A DNA stretch of 23,525 nt from positions 1-23,525 of the forward strand of contig JAEWWF010000171.1 of assembly GCA_023396465.1 (NCBI GenBank). Direction: 5' to 3'. How positions within the stretch are numbered: the first letter of the stretch is position 1; the number at the start of each line of letters is the position of its first letter. This DNA is from Pseudomonadota bacterium. GTDB taxonomy: Bacteria; Pseudomonadota; Alphaproteobacteria; Rhodospirillales; Rhodospirillaceae. The notes under the pieces are model-generated. The model was not told the DNA's origin. It was given only the letters and a program-made list of their open reading frames with translations, and did no database searches. A program made the position numbers and the translations under genes. Of the stretch, positions 1 to 7,815 are shown one piece after another.

Positions 1-215
1 AGGTGACGCTGGCGCCGGCCGCCTTGCTGGTGTTCGCGCCGCGCCTGTTCGACCGGTTCCAGGTGTGGACGGGGATCACCCTGCCGCCGCCCTTCGATAT
101 CTCCACCCGCCACCATCAGGAAATCCAGGAGGCGACGATCTCCATCGCCGTGTTCCTGTATGTCCTGTCGCTGGCCCTGCGGGTGCGTCAGTACCGCCGG
201 TCCTCTCAGCCGTAA
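1..215 (+). CDS. C-terminal fragment of a membrane protein (partial at window edge)
   Basis: The reading frame is open from the left edge to a TAA at 213-215. A GTG at position 3 could be a start, but no ribosome binding site can be seen, so I treat this as the 3' end of a longer gene. The visible 70 residues contain a hydrophobic stretch near the N-terminal side and a second one around ATISIAVFLYVLSLAL, followed by a basic tail (RVRQYRRSSQ), as expected for a last transmembrane helix with a cytoplasmic end. I do not recognise the family. Its last 10 nt overlap the stop of the convergent ATPase gene, so the two transcripts meet tail to tail with no room for a terminator. Confidence 0.5.
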   Translation, partial: VTLAPAALLVFAPRLFDRFQVWTGITLPPPFDISTRHHQEIQEATISIAVFLYVLSLALRVRQYRRSSQP

Positions 216-964
216 TAGACGACGATGCGCCGGCCGTCGATGGGATGGACGCTGGCGCCGATGCCGTAGATGTCGTGGATGACCTCCGGCCGAATGATCT
301 CCTCCGGCGTGCCCTGATGGACGACGCGGCCGTCGCGCATGGCAACGATGCGGTCGGAGTAACAGGACGCGAAGTTGATGTCGTGCAGCACCAGCACCAC
401 CGTCTTGCCGAAAGCATCGGCGGCGCGGCGGAACACCTTCATCATGCTGACGGCATGGCGCATGTCGAGGTTGTTGAGCGGCTCGTCCAGCAGCACGTAG
501 TCGGTATCCTGGCACAGCACCATGGCGATGAAAGCGCGCTGCCGCTGACCGCCCGACAGTTCATCCAGGAACCGCCCTTCCAGCCCGCCGAGGTCGAGGT
601 GATCGAGCGCGCGGCGGATGTGGCCGCGGTCGTCCTCGGTCAGCCGCCCCTTGGAGTGGGGATAGCGGCCGAAGGCGACCAGATCGTGCACCGTCAGCCG
701 CGACATGACGTGGTTGTCCTGGCGCAGAATGGACAGCTTGCGCGCCAACACGTCGCCCGGCGCGGTGGCGACGTCCAGCCCTTCCACCAGCACCTGGCCG
801 CTGCTCATGGGCAGCAGGCGGCTGATCATCGACAGCAGCGTCGACTTGCCGGCGCCGTTGCCGCCAACGATGGAGATGATGCCGCCGGCCGGCAGGGTGA
901 GGGTGACATCGTTCACCACCACCGCCGGGCCATAGGACTTGCTGACCGACCGGACCTCGATCAT
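206..964 (-). CDS. Iron-siderophore ABC importer, ATP-binding subunit
   Basis: This 252-residue cytoplasmic ATPase powers siderophore import across the inner membrane. It has a Walker A at about residues 34-42 (GGNGAGKST), a signature motif LSGGQRQR, a Walker B ending VLLDEP and an H-loop in VLVLHDI. Length and motifs fit the FepC/CeuD class. It is the last of four genes on this strand, and its ATG overlaps the preceding permease stop by four bases (ATGA), which implies translational coupling and fixes the start. The order binding protein, permease, permease, ATPase matches the CeuBCDE/YclNOPQ/FatBCD group that handles catecholate siderophores. The exact ligand is inferred from the binding protein, not from this subunit. 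Confidence 0.93.
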   Translation of the reverse strand: MIEVRSVSKSYGPAVVVNDVTLTLPAGGIISIVGGNGAGKSTLLSMISRLLPMSSGQVLVEGLDVATAPGDVLARKLSILRQDNHVMSRLTVHDLVAFGRYPHSKGRLTEDDRGHIRRALDHLDLGGLEGRFLDELSGGQRQRAFIAMVLCQDTDYVLLDEPLNNLDMRHAVSMMKVFRRAADAFGKTVVLVLHDINFASCYSDRIVAMRDGRVVHQGTPEEIIRPEVIHDIYGIGASVHPIDGRRIVVYYG

Positions 965-1932
965 CGCGCCGCACCTCGCACCAGAAGAAACAGGAAGAAC
1001 AGACCGCCGACGAACTCGATGATGATGACCAGCGCGGTGTCGAAGCCGAACAGCCGCTCCAGCGCCAGTTGGCCGAGCACCAGCGTGATCACCCCGACCA
1101 GCACCGCCGCCGGCAGGATCAGCATGTGGCGGTGGGAGGCGACGAGCATGTAGGCGAGGTTGGCCACCAGCAGGCCGAAGAAGGTCACCGGCCCGACCAG
1201 CGCCGTCGACACCGCCACCAGCACCGCCACCACCACCAGGATGCCGGTGACCACACGGCGGTACTCTATGCCCAGGTTGACCGAGGTATCGCGGCCGAGC
1301 GCCAGCACGTCCAGCGTCCGCCGCCACCGCCAGCCGAGCACCGACACCGCCAGCACCACCAGGGCCGACACCAGCAGCAGGTCCGGGTTCACCCGGTTGA
1401 AGCTGGCGAACAGGCGGTCTTGCAGGACGATGAACTCGTTGGGGTCGATGATCCGTTGCAGGAACTCGGTCACGCTGCGGAACAGGATGCCGAACACGAT
1501 GCCGACCAGCATCATCAGGTGCAGGCTGCGCATGCCGCCGGAAAACAGCCAACGGTATAGAAGCACCGAGAAGCCGACCATCACCGCCACCTCGACGGCG
1601 AACCGCAGACGTGGGTCGACCGCCGAGGTCTGAGCGGCGCCGAGGGAGAACACCAGCACCGTCTGCACCAGCCGATAGAGAAAGTCGAAGCCCATGATGG
1701 CGGGTGTCAGGATGCGGTTGGTGGTCACCGTCTGGAACAGCACGGTGGACACGGCGATGGCATAGGCCACCAGCACCATGGTCGCCACCTTGGTGCCACG
1801 GAAGCCGAGGATGAAGCTCCACTTGCCGCGGGCGTCGATGGTCATGAACAGCGCGATGGACAGGGCGGCCACGGCGCCCAGCAGCGCCAGCACCACGGCG
1901 GGGGAAAGCAGGCGGCGGCGGTCAGGCGGCAT
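961..1932 (-). CDS. Iron-siderophore ABC importer, permease (FecCD family, CeuC/YclO-like)
   Basis: A 323-residue polytopic inner-membrane protein of the FecCD/BtuC fold. Hydrophobic helices run along its whole length, beginning at AVVLALLGAVAALSIALF near the N-terminus. The segment RDTSVNLGIEYRRVV carries the conserved ATPase-coupling region with the NLGI/YRRVV pattern, and GPVTFFGLLVANLAYML is the usual late-helix signature. It overlaps the upstream permease by 11 nt and the downstream ATPase by 4 nt. It would form a heterodimeric channel with the other permease. The N-terminus lacks the arginine-rich extension of many FecD proteins, as is common for the second permease of the Ceu/Ycl group. 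Confidence 0.92.
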   Translation of the reverse strand: MPPDRRRLLSPAVVLALLGAVAALSIALFMTIDARGKWSFILGFRGTKVATMVLVAYAIAVSTVLFQTVTTNRILTPAIMGFDFLYRLVQTVLVFSLGAAQTSAVDPRLRFAVEVAVMVGFSVLLYRWLFSGGMRSLHLMMLVGIVFGILFRSVTEFLQRIIDPNEFIVLQDRLFASFNRVNPDLLLVSALVVLAVSVLGWRWRRTLDVLALGRDTSVNLGIEYRRVVTGILVVVAVLVAVSTALVGPVTFFGLLVANLAYMLVASHRHMLILPAAVLVGVITLVLGQLALERLFGFDTALVIIIEFVGGLFFLFLLVRGAAR

Positions 1933-2884
1933 GGCTGTTCTTCCGCAGCAGCAGGTAGAGGAAGACGACGCTGCCGATGATGCCCATCATGGTGCCGATG
2001 GGGATCTCGAAGGGATGGATCACCAGCCGCCCGACGATGTCGCAGGCCAGCACCAGCCCGGCGCCCAGGCCCGCCACATAGGGCAGCGACCGGCGCATGT
2101 TGTCGCCCATCAGCAAGCTGATGACATTCGGCACCACCAGCCCGAGGAAGGGGATCATGCCGCAGGTCACCACCACCACCGCCGTCACCAACGACACGAT
2201 GACCAGGCCGAGCGACACCACCCGGCGATAGTTGAGCCCCAGGTTGGCGGTGAAATCCTCGCCCATGCCGGCCACCGTGAAGCGGTCGGCGGCGATGTAG
2301 GCCAACACCGTCAGCCCGAAGGACAGGTAAAGCAGTTCATAGCGGCCGCGGATGACGCCCGAGAAATCGCCGGTGGTCCAGCCGACCAGGGATTGCAGCA
2401 GATCGTAGCGATAGGCGAAGAAGGCGGTGACCGCGCCGATGACACCGCCGAGCATGATCCCGACCAGCGGCACCACCAGCGGCGACCGCAGCGGAATGCG
2501 CCGCAGGATGGCCAGGAACAGCGCCGTTCCCGCCAGGGCGCAGGCGGCGGAGACCAGCATCCGCACGATCACCGGCAACTCGGGCATGAAGAAGGTGATG
2601 ACCAGGATGCCGAGAATGGCCGACTCGGCGGTGCCGGCGGTGGCCGGCTCGACGAACTTGTTGCGGGCCAGCATCTGCATGATCAGCCCGCACACCGCCA
2701 TGCCGGCGCCGGCCAGCATCAGCGCCACGGTGCGCGGCACGCGGCTGGCCAGCAGCACCTCCAGCGCCGTGTCGCTGGCCTCGGACCCGACCAGCGAGCC
2801 CCAGGTGACGGAGCTGACGCCGACGAACAGGCTCGCCGCGCCAAGAAGCAGCACGCAGGCCAGGGGAAGAAGGAAGCGGAGCAT
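1922..2884 (-). CDS. Iron-siderophore ABC importer, permease (FecCD family, CeuB/YclN-like)
   Basis: A 320-residue FecCD-type permease from the start I prefer (MLRFLLPLACVL). An in-frame ATG at 2939-2941 would add 19 residues rich in Arg and Gly that look non-membrane, and neither start has a clear Shine-Dalgarno sequence, so the start is uncertain. Family hallmarks are SRVPRTVALMLAGAGMAVCG (the helix after the first periplasmic loop), LARNKFVEPATAGT, NLGLNYRRVVSLGL (coupling helix) and GMIPFLGLVVPNVISLLMG. It follows the binding-protein gene and overlaps the second permease by 11 nt, consistent with one transcript and a heterodimeric transmembrane channel. Confidence 0.9.
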   Translation of the reverse strand: MLRFLLPLACVLLLGAASLFVGVSSVTWGSLVGSEASDTALEVLLASRVPRTVALMLAGAGMAVCGLIMQMLARNKFVEPATAGTAESAILGILVITFFMPELPVIVRMLVSAACALAGTALFLAILRRIPLRSPLVVPLVGIMLGGVIGAVTAFFAYRYDLLQSLVGWTTGDFSGVIRGRYELLYLSFGLTVLAYIAADRFTVAGMGEDFTANLGLNYRRVVSLGLVIVSLVTAVVVVTCGMIPFLGLVVPNVISLLMGDNMRRSLPYVAGLGAGLVLACDIVGRLVIHPFEIPIGTMMGIIGSVVFLYLLLRKNSHAA

Positions 2885-2967
2885 GGCGGTGGGCGACCAG
2901 GAAGGGTAACGGAGGCCGCCCCGGCGGCGGTCTCCGGCCATAGAAGGAGGCGACGACGGGGCAGACC

Positions 2968-3900
2968 TTACTGGGTGCGGGCCGCCGTGAGGGCGGCGGC
3001 GATGGCGTCGACGTTCTGTTGCGCCGCCTGGATGCCGGTGCCGACCAGATACCAGGTCAGCGGGTTCAGGTAGACCACCTGTCCCTTCTGCCAGGCGGTG
3101 GTGCGGCGCACGATGTCGTTGTCCAGGAACTGCTGCGCCGCCTGCCCGTCGCGGCCGATGCCGGCATCCCGGTCGATGACGAACAGCCAGTCCGGGTTGG
3201 TCTCCAGGACGAACTCGTGGGAGATGGGTTGGCCGTGGTTGCCGATTTGCAGGCCGGGAGCTGCCGCCGGGATGCCGAAGGTGTCGTGGATGACGCCGAA
3301 GCGCGAGCCGGGACCGTAGGCGCTCATCTTGCCGCCGGTGGTCAGCACCAGCAGGCCGGGGCCGGCGTTGGTGGCGGCGGTGCGCAGGGCGGCGATGGAG
3401 ACGTCGAGCCTCTCCACCAGCGACGCCGCCTCCGCTTCCTTGCCGAACAGGCGGCCGAGCAGCAGGGTGTTGTCGCGGGTGCCCTCGACGTACTTCTCCG
3501 CCGGCACCGTCAGGTCGATGGTCGGCGCCATGCGGGCAAGGTCGGCATACTTGGCGGCGGAGCGGCCGCCGACGATCACCAGATCGGGCTCCTCGGCATT
3601 GACGGTCTCGTAATTCGGCTCGAAGAAGCTGCCGATCTCCAGCACCTTGCCGTCGGTGTATTCCTCAAGATAGGACGGTTTGTTGCCGGTGGGGACGCCG
3701 GCCACCGGCACGCCCAGCGCATCAAGGATATCAAGCGCCGCCAGGTCGTAGACGAACACCTTCTGCGGCACCGCCGCTAGGGTGGTTTCGCCGCTGGCGT
3801 GCGGGATGGTCAGGTCGGCCGCCTGAACAGCGCCGGCCGCCAGGGTCAGACCGAGGGCGACGGCGGCGGTGGTGAAGGTGCGTCGGATCATGTGCTGCAT
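2968..3900 (-). CDS. Siderophore-binding periplasmic protein (CeuE/YclQ/FatB-like)
   Basis: A 310-residue class III periplasmic binding protein delivering ferric siderophore to the permeases. The N-terminus is a signal peptide (basic MIRRTF, then hydrophobic AAVALGLTLAAGAVQA) with likely cleavage after VQA. Segments typical of the CeuE/YclQ/FatB subgroup are VFVYDLAALDILDALGV, EPDLVIVGGRSAAKYADL, GKMSAYGPGSRFGVIHD and NPDWLFVIDRDA. Known members bind catecholate or mixed-catecholate siderophores, so that is the best guess for the ligand. I chose the ATG at 3898-3900 because GGGGAACGGAACAG precedes it. The ATG three codons later is an alternative. It is the first gene of the four-gene operon. 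Confidence 0.92.
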   Translation of the reverse strand: MQHMIRRTFTTAAVALGLTLAAGAVQAADLTIPHASGETTLAAVPQKVFVYDLAALDILDALGVPVAGVPTGNKPSYLEEYTDGKVLEIGSFFEPNYETVNAEEPDLVIVGGRSAAKYADLARMAPTIDLTVPAEKYVEGTRDNTLLLGRLFGKEAEAASLVERLDVSIAALRTAATNAGPGLLVLTTGGKMSAYGPGSRFGVIHDTFGIPAAAPGLQIGNHGQPISHEFVLETNPDWLFVIDRDAGIGRDGQAAQQFLDNDIVRRTTAWQKGQVVYLNPLTWYLVGTGIQAAQQNVDAIAAALTAARTQ

Positions 3901-4082
3901 GGCTGTTCCGTTCCCCAAGTCCTGGGTGGCTGAGACCGGCGGGTCAGAGCGTTGCGGTGCTGGCGGCGAAGACGCGACCATCCCCCTCCGGTTCCCACGA
4001 AGATGACCGGCTGTGGACGTGCCGACCACACCGCCCCTCCGCGCGAGAGGGCGGCGGGGCGCGGCATCCTCACCCTGCCGCC
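3901..4082 (-). other. Long untranslated leader of the siderophore importer operon
   Basis: About 180 nt separate the predicted Fur-covered promoter from the binding-protein ATG. The stretch is GC-rich and has an open frame continuous with the gene, but no convincing upstream start. Near the start codon a small hairpin can form (CCCA/TGGG around loop GGACT, 3914-3926). I see no recognisable riboswitch. Apart from this and the promoter, the 3901-4281 intergenic region contains only the leader of the divergent signalling operon. Confidence 0.3.
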
Positions 4083-4111
4083 GTCTTAATGATATTGATT
4101 CGCAGTTTCAA
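4083..4111 (-). promoter_or_regulatory. Predicted sigma-70 promoter of siderophore importer operon
   Basis: On the minus strand TTGAAA (complement of 4106-4111) is followed after 17 nt by TAAGAC (complement of 4083-4088). The -35 matches 5 of 6 consensus positions and the -10 only 3 of 6. The Fur-like box lies between and over these elements, the expected place for an iron repressor. Confidence 0.4.
4085..4103. promoter_or_regulatory. Fur-like box upstream of siderophore importer
   Basis: The 19-mer CTTAATGATATTGATTCGC matches the classical Fur consensus GATAATGATAATCATTATC at 13 of 19 positions by my own alignment, including TAATGATA intact. It ends in ATTCGCA, as does the box upstream of the TonB receptor at 12018-12036. 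It sits between the predicted -35 and -10 of the importer operon and about 180 nt upstream of the divergent signalling operon. Confidence 0.6.
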
Positions 4112-4218
4112 GCATTAAAGGCCGGCGGCACGGACGGAGTGCATCGTGGGAACCAGTAAAACCCAAGGGAACCCCACCGCTTGTCGCCGTCGCCGCAAGA
4201 GCCGATGCCTGGGCAGTC

Positions 4219-4261
4219 TTGGGGTGAAAGGCGCTTTTTGCCTTCCGCCGTCTCCCCCCAA
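4219..4261 (+). promoter_or_regulatory. Nested inverted repeats in the leader of the signalling operon
   Basis: TTGGGG (4219-4224) can pair with CCCCAA (4256-4261), and inside it AAGGC (4228-4232) pairs with GCCTT (4240-4244) around a T-rich loop. It lies just 5' of the diguanylate cyclase start and next to AAAGGA (4260-4264 region). It could be a weak attenuator or a translation-modulating fold. It does not match a c-di-GMP riboswitch core that I know. Confidence 0.25.
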
Positions 4262-4281
4262 AGGACTATGATGACCGTCCG

Positions 4282-5190
4282 GTGGGGGATCTGGGAACTC
4301 CCGTGGTGGCAAACGAACATCTTTCGAGCGGGCTGGGCGCGCTGGCGTCCGACGGCCGCGACTCCGACGTGCTGCACCGCGAGGTGGCGGCGCTGACCGC
4401 CCGTGTGCGGGAACTGGAGCAGCAGGTCAGCGATCTTGATATCTCCCTGACCATGGCCGCCGAGCACGGCGATGCCATCGAGGCCGACCTGTCGGCGACC
4501 AACATCCGCTTGCAGCGGGAGATCATGGAGCGGATGCGGGCGGAGAACTGCTTGCAGACCTTGCTCGGGGCCCTGCGTCAGCAGCGTGACGACCTGGAAA
4601 TCCTGGTCACCACCATCACCGAGCATTCCGACGACATCGACGCCCAGTGGCTGCGTCGCTATAGCGAAATCGAATTCGTCTCGCGCACCGATCCGCTGAC
4701 CGGCATCGCCAATCGTCGCGGCCTGTCGGATGTGCTGGACACCGAATGGCGGCGTGGGCTGCGTACGGGATCGTCGCTGGCGCTCATCATGCTCGACGCC
4801 GATTATTTCAAGGCATTCAATGACACCTACGGCCATCCGGCGGGGGATGCCTGTCTGGTGCAATTGGCCCGCATCCTGCGCCAAGCCTGCCGTCGGCCGG
4901 TCGATCTGGTGGCCCGCTACGGCGGCGAGGAGTTCGTGGTGGTGCTGCCGGAGGCCGACATGGACGGCGCTTTGGCGGTGGTCGGGGCCATCCGCGAGTC
5001 CCTGGCGGCGCTGGCCATTCCTCACGCCGGCTCGCCTTTCGGGACGGTCACGGTCTCCCTCGGCATCACTGCCGAGGTGCCGAGTCGTGAGCGGTCGCCG
5101 GCGGCGCTGCTCGCCGATGCCGACCATCTGCTCTATGCGGCCAAGCAAGGTGGCCGCGACACCTACCGTACCCCACGAGGACTTGCATGA
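4282..5190 (+). CDS. Diguanylate cyclase (GGDEF) with N-terminal coiled coil
   Basis: A 302-residue cytoplasmic enzyme predicted to make c-di-GMP from two GTP. Residues about 30-110 form a charged heptad-like coiled coil (HREVAALTARVRELEQQV), the likely dimerisation and input segment; no transmembrane helix is seen. The C-terminal GGDEF domain contains DPLTGIANRRG, DADYFKAFNDTYGH and the active-site GGEEF at about 214-218. RPVD (about 205-208) is an intact RxxD inhibitory site for product feedback. The start is the GTG at 4282 or a GTG at 4303/4306; none has a strong ribosome binding site. The stop overlaps the ATG of the next gene (ATGA), so it is translationally coupled to the partner-switching proteins. 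Confidence 0.92.
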   Translation: MGDLGTPVVANEHLSSGLGALASDGRDSDVLHREVAALTARVRELEQQVSDLDISLTMAAEHGDAIEADLSATNIRLQREIMERMRAENCLQTLLGALRQQRDDLEILVTTITEHSDDIDAQWLRRYSEIEFVSRTDPLTGIANRRGLSDVLDTEWRRGLRTGSSLALIMLDADYFKAFNDTYGHPAGDACLVQLARILRQACRRPVDLVARYGGEEFVVVLPEADMDGALAVVGAIRESLAALAIPHAGSPFGTVTVSLGITAEVPSRERSPAALLADADHLLYAAKQGGRDTYRTPRGLA

Positions 5191-5780
5191 ACGACACCAT
5201 CGGCACCTTTGTCGCGCCGCAGGAAGACATGGGCGGTGAAACCCTCATGCTGCGGTTCTCGCCGAGTTCCGTGCCGCTGCAACAGCGCTGGCGCAACAAC
5301 GGTCTGTCCGCCGATTTCCTGGCCGATTACGTCACCACCTTCCTGCCGGCGGGTGGGGGAGAGGGGGTGGGTGACGGCGAAGGGGGCGCCGCCAGCGAGG
5401 CCCGCCGCGATCAGATCAGCAGCGCCGTCAACTTCATCGCCAACGAGCTGCTGGAAAACGCCATGAAATATAGCGCCAGCGGCCAGTCTCACCCCATTTC
5501 CATCCGTCTCCAACTGGAGGACGGCCGTGTCGCGTTCTGGGAGACCAATACCGTCACCCCCGAGCAAGCCACCACCTTCCGCGCCTTCATCGACCGCCTG
5601 ACCACCACCGATCCGGGCGATTTTTATGTCGAGCAGCTGGAAAGGGCGGCGGAGGGCACCAGCACCGGCCTGGGCTTTCTGACCATGATCAACGATTACG
5701 CCGCCAACCTCGGCTGGAAGTTCGAGGGTGCGGCCGGTTCCGCCGTGACGGTCACCACGTTCGTCACGGTGGACTTCTGA
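5187..5780 (+). CDS. HATPase-domain regulator, anti-sigma-kinase-like (slr1658-type)
   Basis: A 197-residue soluble protein with a Bergerat ATP-binding fold. The N-box is NFIANELLENAMKYS (about 82-96, with Glu87 and Asn91 in the catalytic/Mg positions) and the glycine-rich lid is STGLGFLTMINDYAANLGW. There is no histidine-phosphotransfer domain, so it resembles SpoIIAB/RsbW-type serine kinases rather than histidine kinases. The adjacent STAS protein makes this the switch kinase of a partner-switching module. A Gly/Glu/Asp-rich insert (about 55-67) separates the N-terminal region from the ATP-binding core and looks like a disordered linker. The start overlaps the cyclase stop and is preceded by GAGGA. 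Kinase activity and target are inferred. Confidence 0.82.
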   Translation: MNDTIGTFVAPQEDMGGETLMLRFSPSSVPLQQRWRNNGLSADFLADYVTTFLPAGGGEGVGDGEGGAASEARRDQISSAVNFIANELLENAMKYSASGQSHPISIRLQLEDGRVAFWETNTVTPEQATTFRAFIDRLTTTDPGDFYVEQLERAAEGTSTGLGFLTMINDYAANLGWKFEGAAGSAVTVTTFVTVDF

Positions 5781-5795
5781 GAGGGTTATTGAGGA

Positions 5796-6140
5796 ATGGA
5801 TACCAACATCACGGGCGCCACGCATGCGGCCGCCTATGATGCTGCGACGGGCACGGTGCGTCTGTCGGGCATCATGCGCCTGAACGGGATGGCGGAATAT
5901 GCCCCGGTGGTGGCGTTGCTGTCGCGCAGCATCACCGAACACGAGGCCGTCGTCGTCGATCTGACGGCGCTGGAATTCCTCAACAGCTCCGGCATCGCCG
6001 TGTTGTCGAAGTTCGTCATCGAGGCGCGCAACAAGACCGTCGCTCTCACCATCCGTGCCTCCCGCGCGGTGCCGTGGCAGGGCAAATCCCTGGTCAACCT
6101 TCAGCGCCTGATGCCGGCGCTGGTGATGGACTTCGTGTGA
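5796..6140 (+). CDS. STAS-domain anti-anti-sigma factor (slr1659-type)
   Basis: A 114-residue single STAS domain. The core strand/helix VVVDLTALEFLNSSGIAVLSK contains the NSSG motif at residues 63-66, where Ser64/Ser65 align with the phosphorylated serine of SpoIIAA (DSSG). In the known scheme the HATPase partner phosphorylates this serine and a PP2C phosphatase removes it, changing which protein the STAS domain binds. Both predicted partners are encoded on either side. A ribosome binding site TGAGGA lies just before the ATG, 15 nt after the upstream stop. Its last bases overlap the GTG start of the phosphatase gene (GTGA). No sigma factor gene is present in the window. Confidence 0.88.
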   Translation: MDTNITGATHAAAYDAATGTVRLSGIMRLNGMAEYAPVVALLSRSITEHEAVVVDLTALEFLNSSGIAVLSKFVIEARNKTVALTIRASRAVPWQGKSLVNLQRLMPALVMDFV

Positions 6141-7798
6141 CGGTGGCCGGCAGCGGCGATCCCCGGCGCCCCGATGGCGGCGACGGCAGTCCCGCTGCCG
6201 TCCCGCTGGGCGCCCTGCGCAGCCTGACCGCCAAGCAGGCGGTGGTGACGCTGGTGATCGCCCTGTTGTTCGGCATCCTCGGCAGCGCCGCCGAACTGGT
6301 GTTCGACTGGCGCTCCATGCGCCAGGACACCGCCGCCACCATGCGCCAGACGCTGGCCATGGTCGAACCTTCCGCCGCCGAGGCCGCCTATCAGTTGAAC
6401 GAGGCGCTGGCCCGCCGCGTCACCAGTGGCCTCGCCGGTTATGCATCGGTCACCCGCGTCACCCTGCGCGATGATTTCGACGGGGTGCTGGCGGAGCATA
6501 CCGGCACCGCCGGCACCGGACCCCGCCATGTGGCGGAGCGCTTGTTCGGCGATCTCACCCGTTGGGACGTGCCGCTCAGCCATGGCGGGCGGGCGGTCGG
6601 CACCCTGGCGGTGGAACTGGATGCCGCCCTGCTGGCACAACCGTTCTTTGATCGCGCCGCCTACAATGCCGTCATGGGTCTGTTGCGGGCGCTGGCCATC
6701 TGCGGCGTGGTGGTGCTCGCCTTCTATCTGATGATCACCCGGCCGCTGCTGAGGCTGTCGCAGGAGGTGGGGCGCATCGATCCCGGCAACCCCGGCGCCG
6801 CCTTGGTGCCCGCCGCCGCCGGACACCGTCACGACGAACTGGGCGGCCTGATCTCCACCCTCAACCACCTGCTGACCGCCTTCCAGCGCGGCCTGGATCA
6901 ACGCGACCGGGCGGAGACCGAACTCACTTCGCTGACCCTGGAGCTGGAGGCCCGCGTCGAGCAGCGCACCGCCGCCCTGGCCGCCGCCAAGGACGAGATC
7001 GAACAGCTCAACGGCCGCCTTGCCGCCGAGAACCTGCGCCTGGGAGCGGAGTTGGACGTCTCCCGCCGCATCCAGGGCATGATCCTGCCGAAGCCGCCGG
7101 AACTGGCGGCGGTGCCGGCTCTGGACGTCGCCGCTTACATGCAGCCGGCCAACGAGGTGGGGGGCGACTACTACGACATCCTGCAATCGGGCGGCCGGGT
7201 CCGCATCGGCATTGGCGACGTCACCGGCCATGGGCTGGAAAGCGGCGTCGTCATGTTGATGATTCAAAGCGCCGTGCGCACCATGGTCACCGCCGACGAG
7301 TCGGACATGCGCCGGATGCTCACCGTCCTCAACCGCACCATCTACGACAACGTGCAGCGCATGGGCAGCGACAAGAACCTGACGCTGGCCCTGCTCGACT
7401 ACTCGCCCGCCCCGGATGGGGTCGGCGGCGCCTTGCGCATCGGCGGCCAGCACGAGTGCGTCATCGTGGTGCGCGCCGACCGGCGGGTGGAACTGATCGA
7501 CACCGCCCTGTTCGGCATGCCCCTTGGGCTGGTGGACACCATCGATGAGTACCTCGGCGGCACCGAACTGACACTGGCGCCGGGCGACGGTGTGGTGCTT
7601 TACACCGACGGCATCACCGAGGCGGCGGCGGCGGATCATCGTCTTTACGGCCTTGATCGCCTGTGTGCCGTGCTTGCCCGCGACTGGCACCAGTCGGCGG
7701 ACCGTATCAAGCAGGCGGTGGTCGAGGACGTGATGGCCCACATCGGGACGCAGACCATCTTCGATGACCTCACGCTGATCGTCCTCAAGCAGAAATGA
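6137..7798 (+). CDS. Membrane PP2C/SpoIIE-type serine phosphatase with HAMP-like linker
   Basis: A 553-residue sensor phosphatase. TM1 is about residues 35-51 (AVVTLVIALLFGILGSA), then a periplasmic domain of about 120 residues, TM2 at about 178-200 (AICGVVVLAFYLMIT), a HAMP-like segment, a coiled coil (ELEARVEQRTAALAAAKDE) and a C-terminal PP2C domain. Metal-binding motifs are intact: GGDYYD (about 341), GIGDVTGHG (about 360), LYTDGITEA (about 488) and DDLTL (about 543). It should dephosphorylate the neighbouring STAS protein in response to a periplasmic signal. I chose the GTG at 6137, which gives a 4-nt GTGA overlap with the STAS stop; an upstream ATG at 6074 would lie deep inside the STAS gene. 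Confidence 0.93.
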   Translation: MTVAGSGDPRRPDGGDGSPAAVPLGALRSLTAKQAVVTLVIALLFGILGSAAELVFDWRSMRQDTAATMRQTLAMVEPSAAEAAYQLNEALARRVTSGLAGYASVTRVTLRDDFDGVLAEHTGTAGTGPRHVAERLFGDLTRWDVPLSHGGRAVGTLAVELDAALLAQPFFDRAAYNAVMGLLRALAICGVVVLAFYLMITRPLLRLSQEVGRIDPGNPGAALVPAAAGHRHDELGGLISTLNHLLTAFQRGLDQRDRAETELTSLTLELEARVEQRTAALAAAKDEIEQLNGRLAAENLRLGAELDVSRRIQGMILPKPPELAAVPALDVAAYMQPANEVGGDYYDILQSGGRVRIGIGDVTGHGLESGVVMLMIQSAVRTMVTADESDMRRMLTVLNRTIYDNVQRMGSDKNLTLALLDYSPAPDGVGGALRIGGQHECVIVVRADRRVELIDTALFGMPLGLVDTIDEYLGGTELTLAPGDGVVLYTDGITEAAAADHRLYGLDRLCAVLARDWHQSADRIKQAVVEDVMAHIGTQTIFDDLTLIVLKQK

Positions 7799-7815
7799 CG
7801 GGAAGGGGAAAGACC

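Noticed and set aside
65..3073. Long open frames opposite the first importer genes, rich in His, Gln, Arg and Asp
   Set aside because: They are antisense shadows created by GC-rich codon use. They have no family resemblance and conflict with clear ABC transporter genes.
3901..4084. Cobalamin riboswitch in the importer leader (GCCACCC and GGGGAACGG on the minus strand)
   Set aside because: The usual GCCACTG and the B12 box before the start codon are missing, and the operon is of the siderophore type, so the resemblance is superficial.
4217..4265. c-di-GMP riboswitch controlling the cyclase operon
   Set aside because: The stem-loops do not contain the conserved GEMM core motifs I would expect; only a generic nested hairpin is visible.
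4181..4396. Small open frame starting upstream of the cyclase, including ATGATG after AAAGGA
   Set aside because: It runs out of frame into the cyclase and encodes a Trp/Arg/Pro-rich peptide with no recognisable features. The ribosome-binding-like AAAGGA is noted but not enough.
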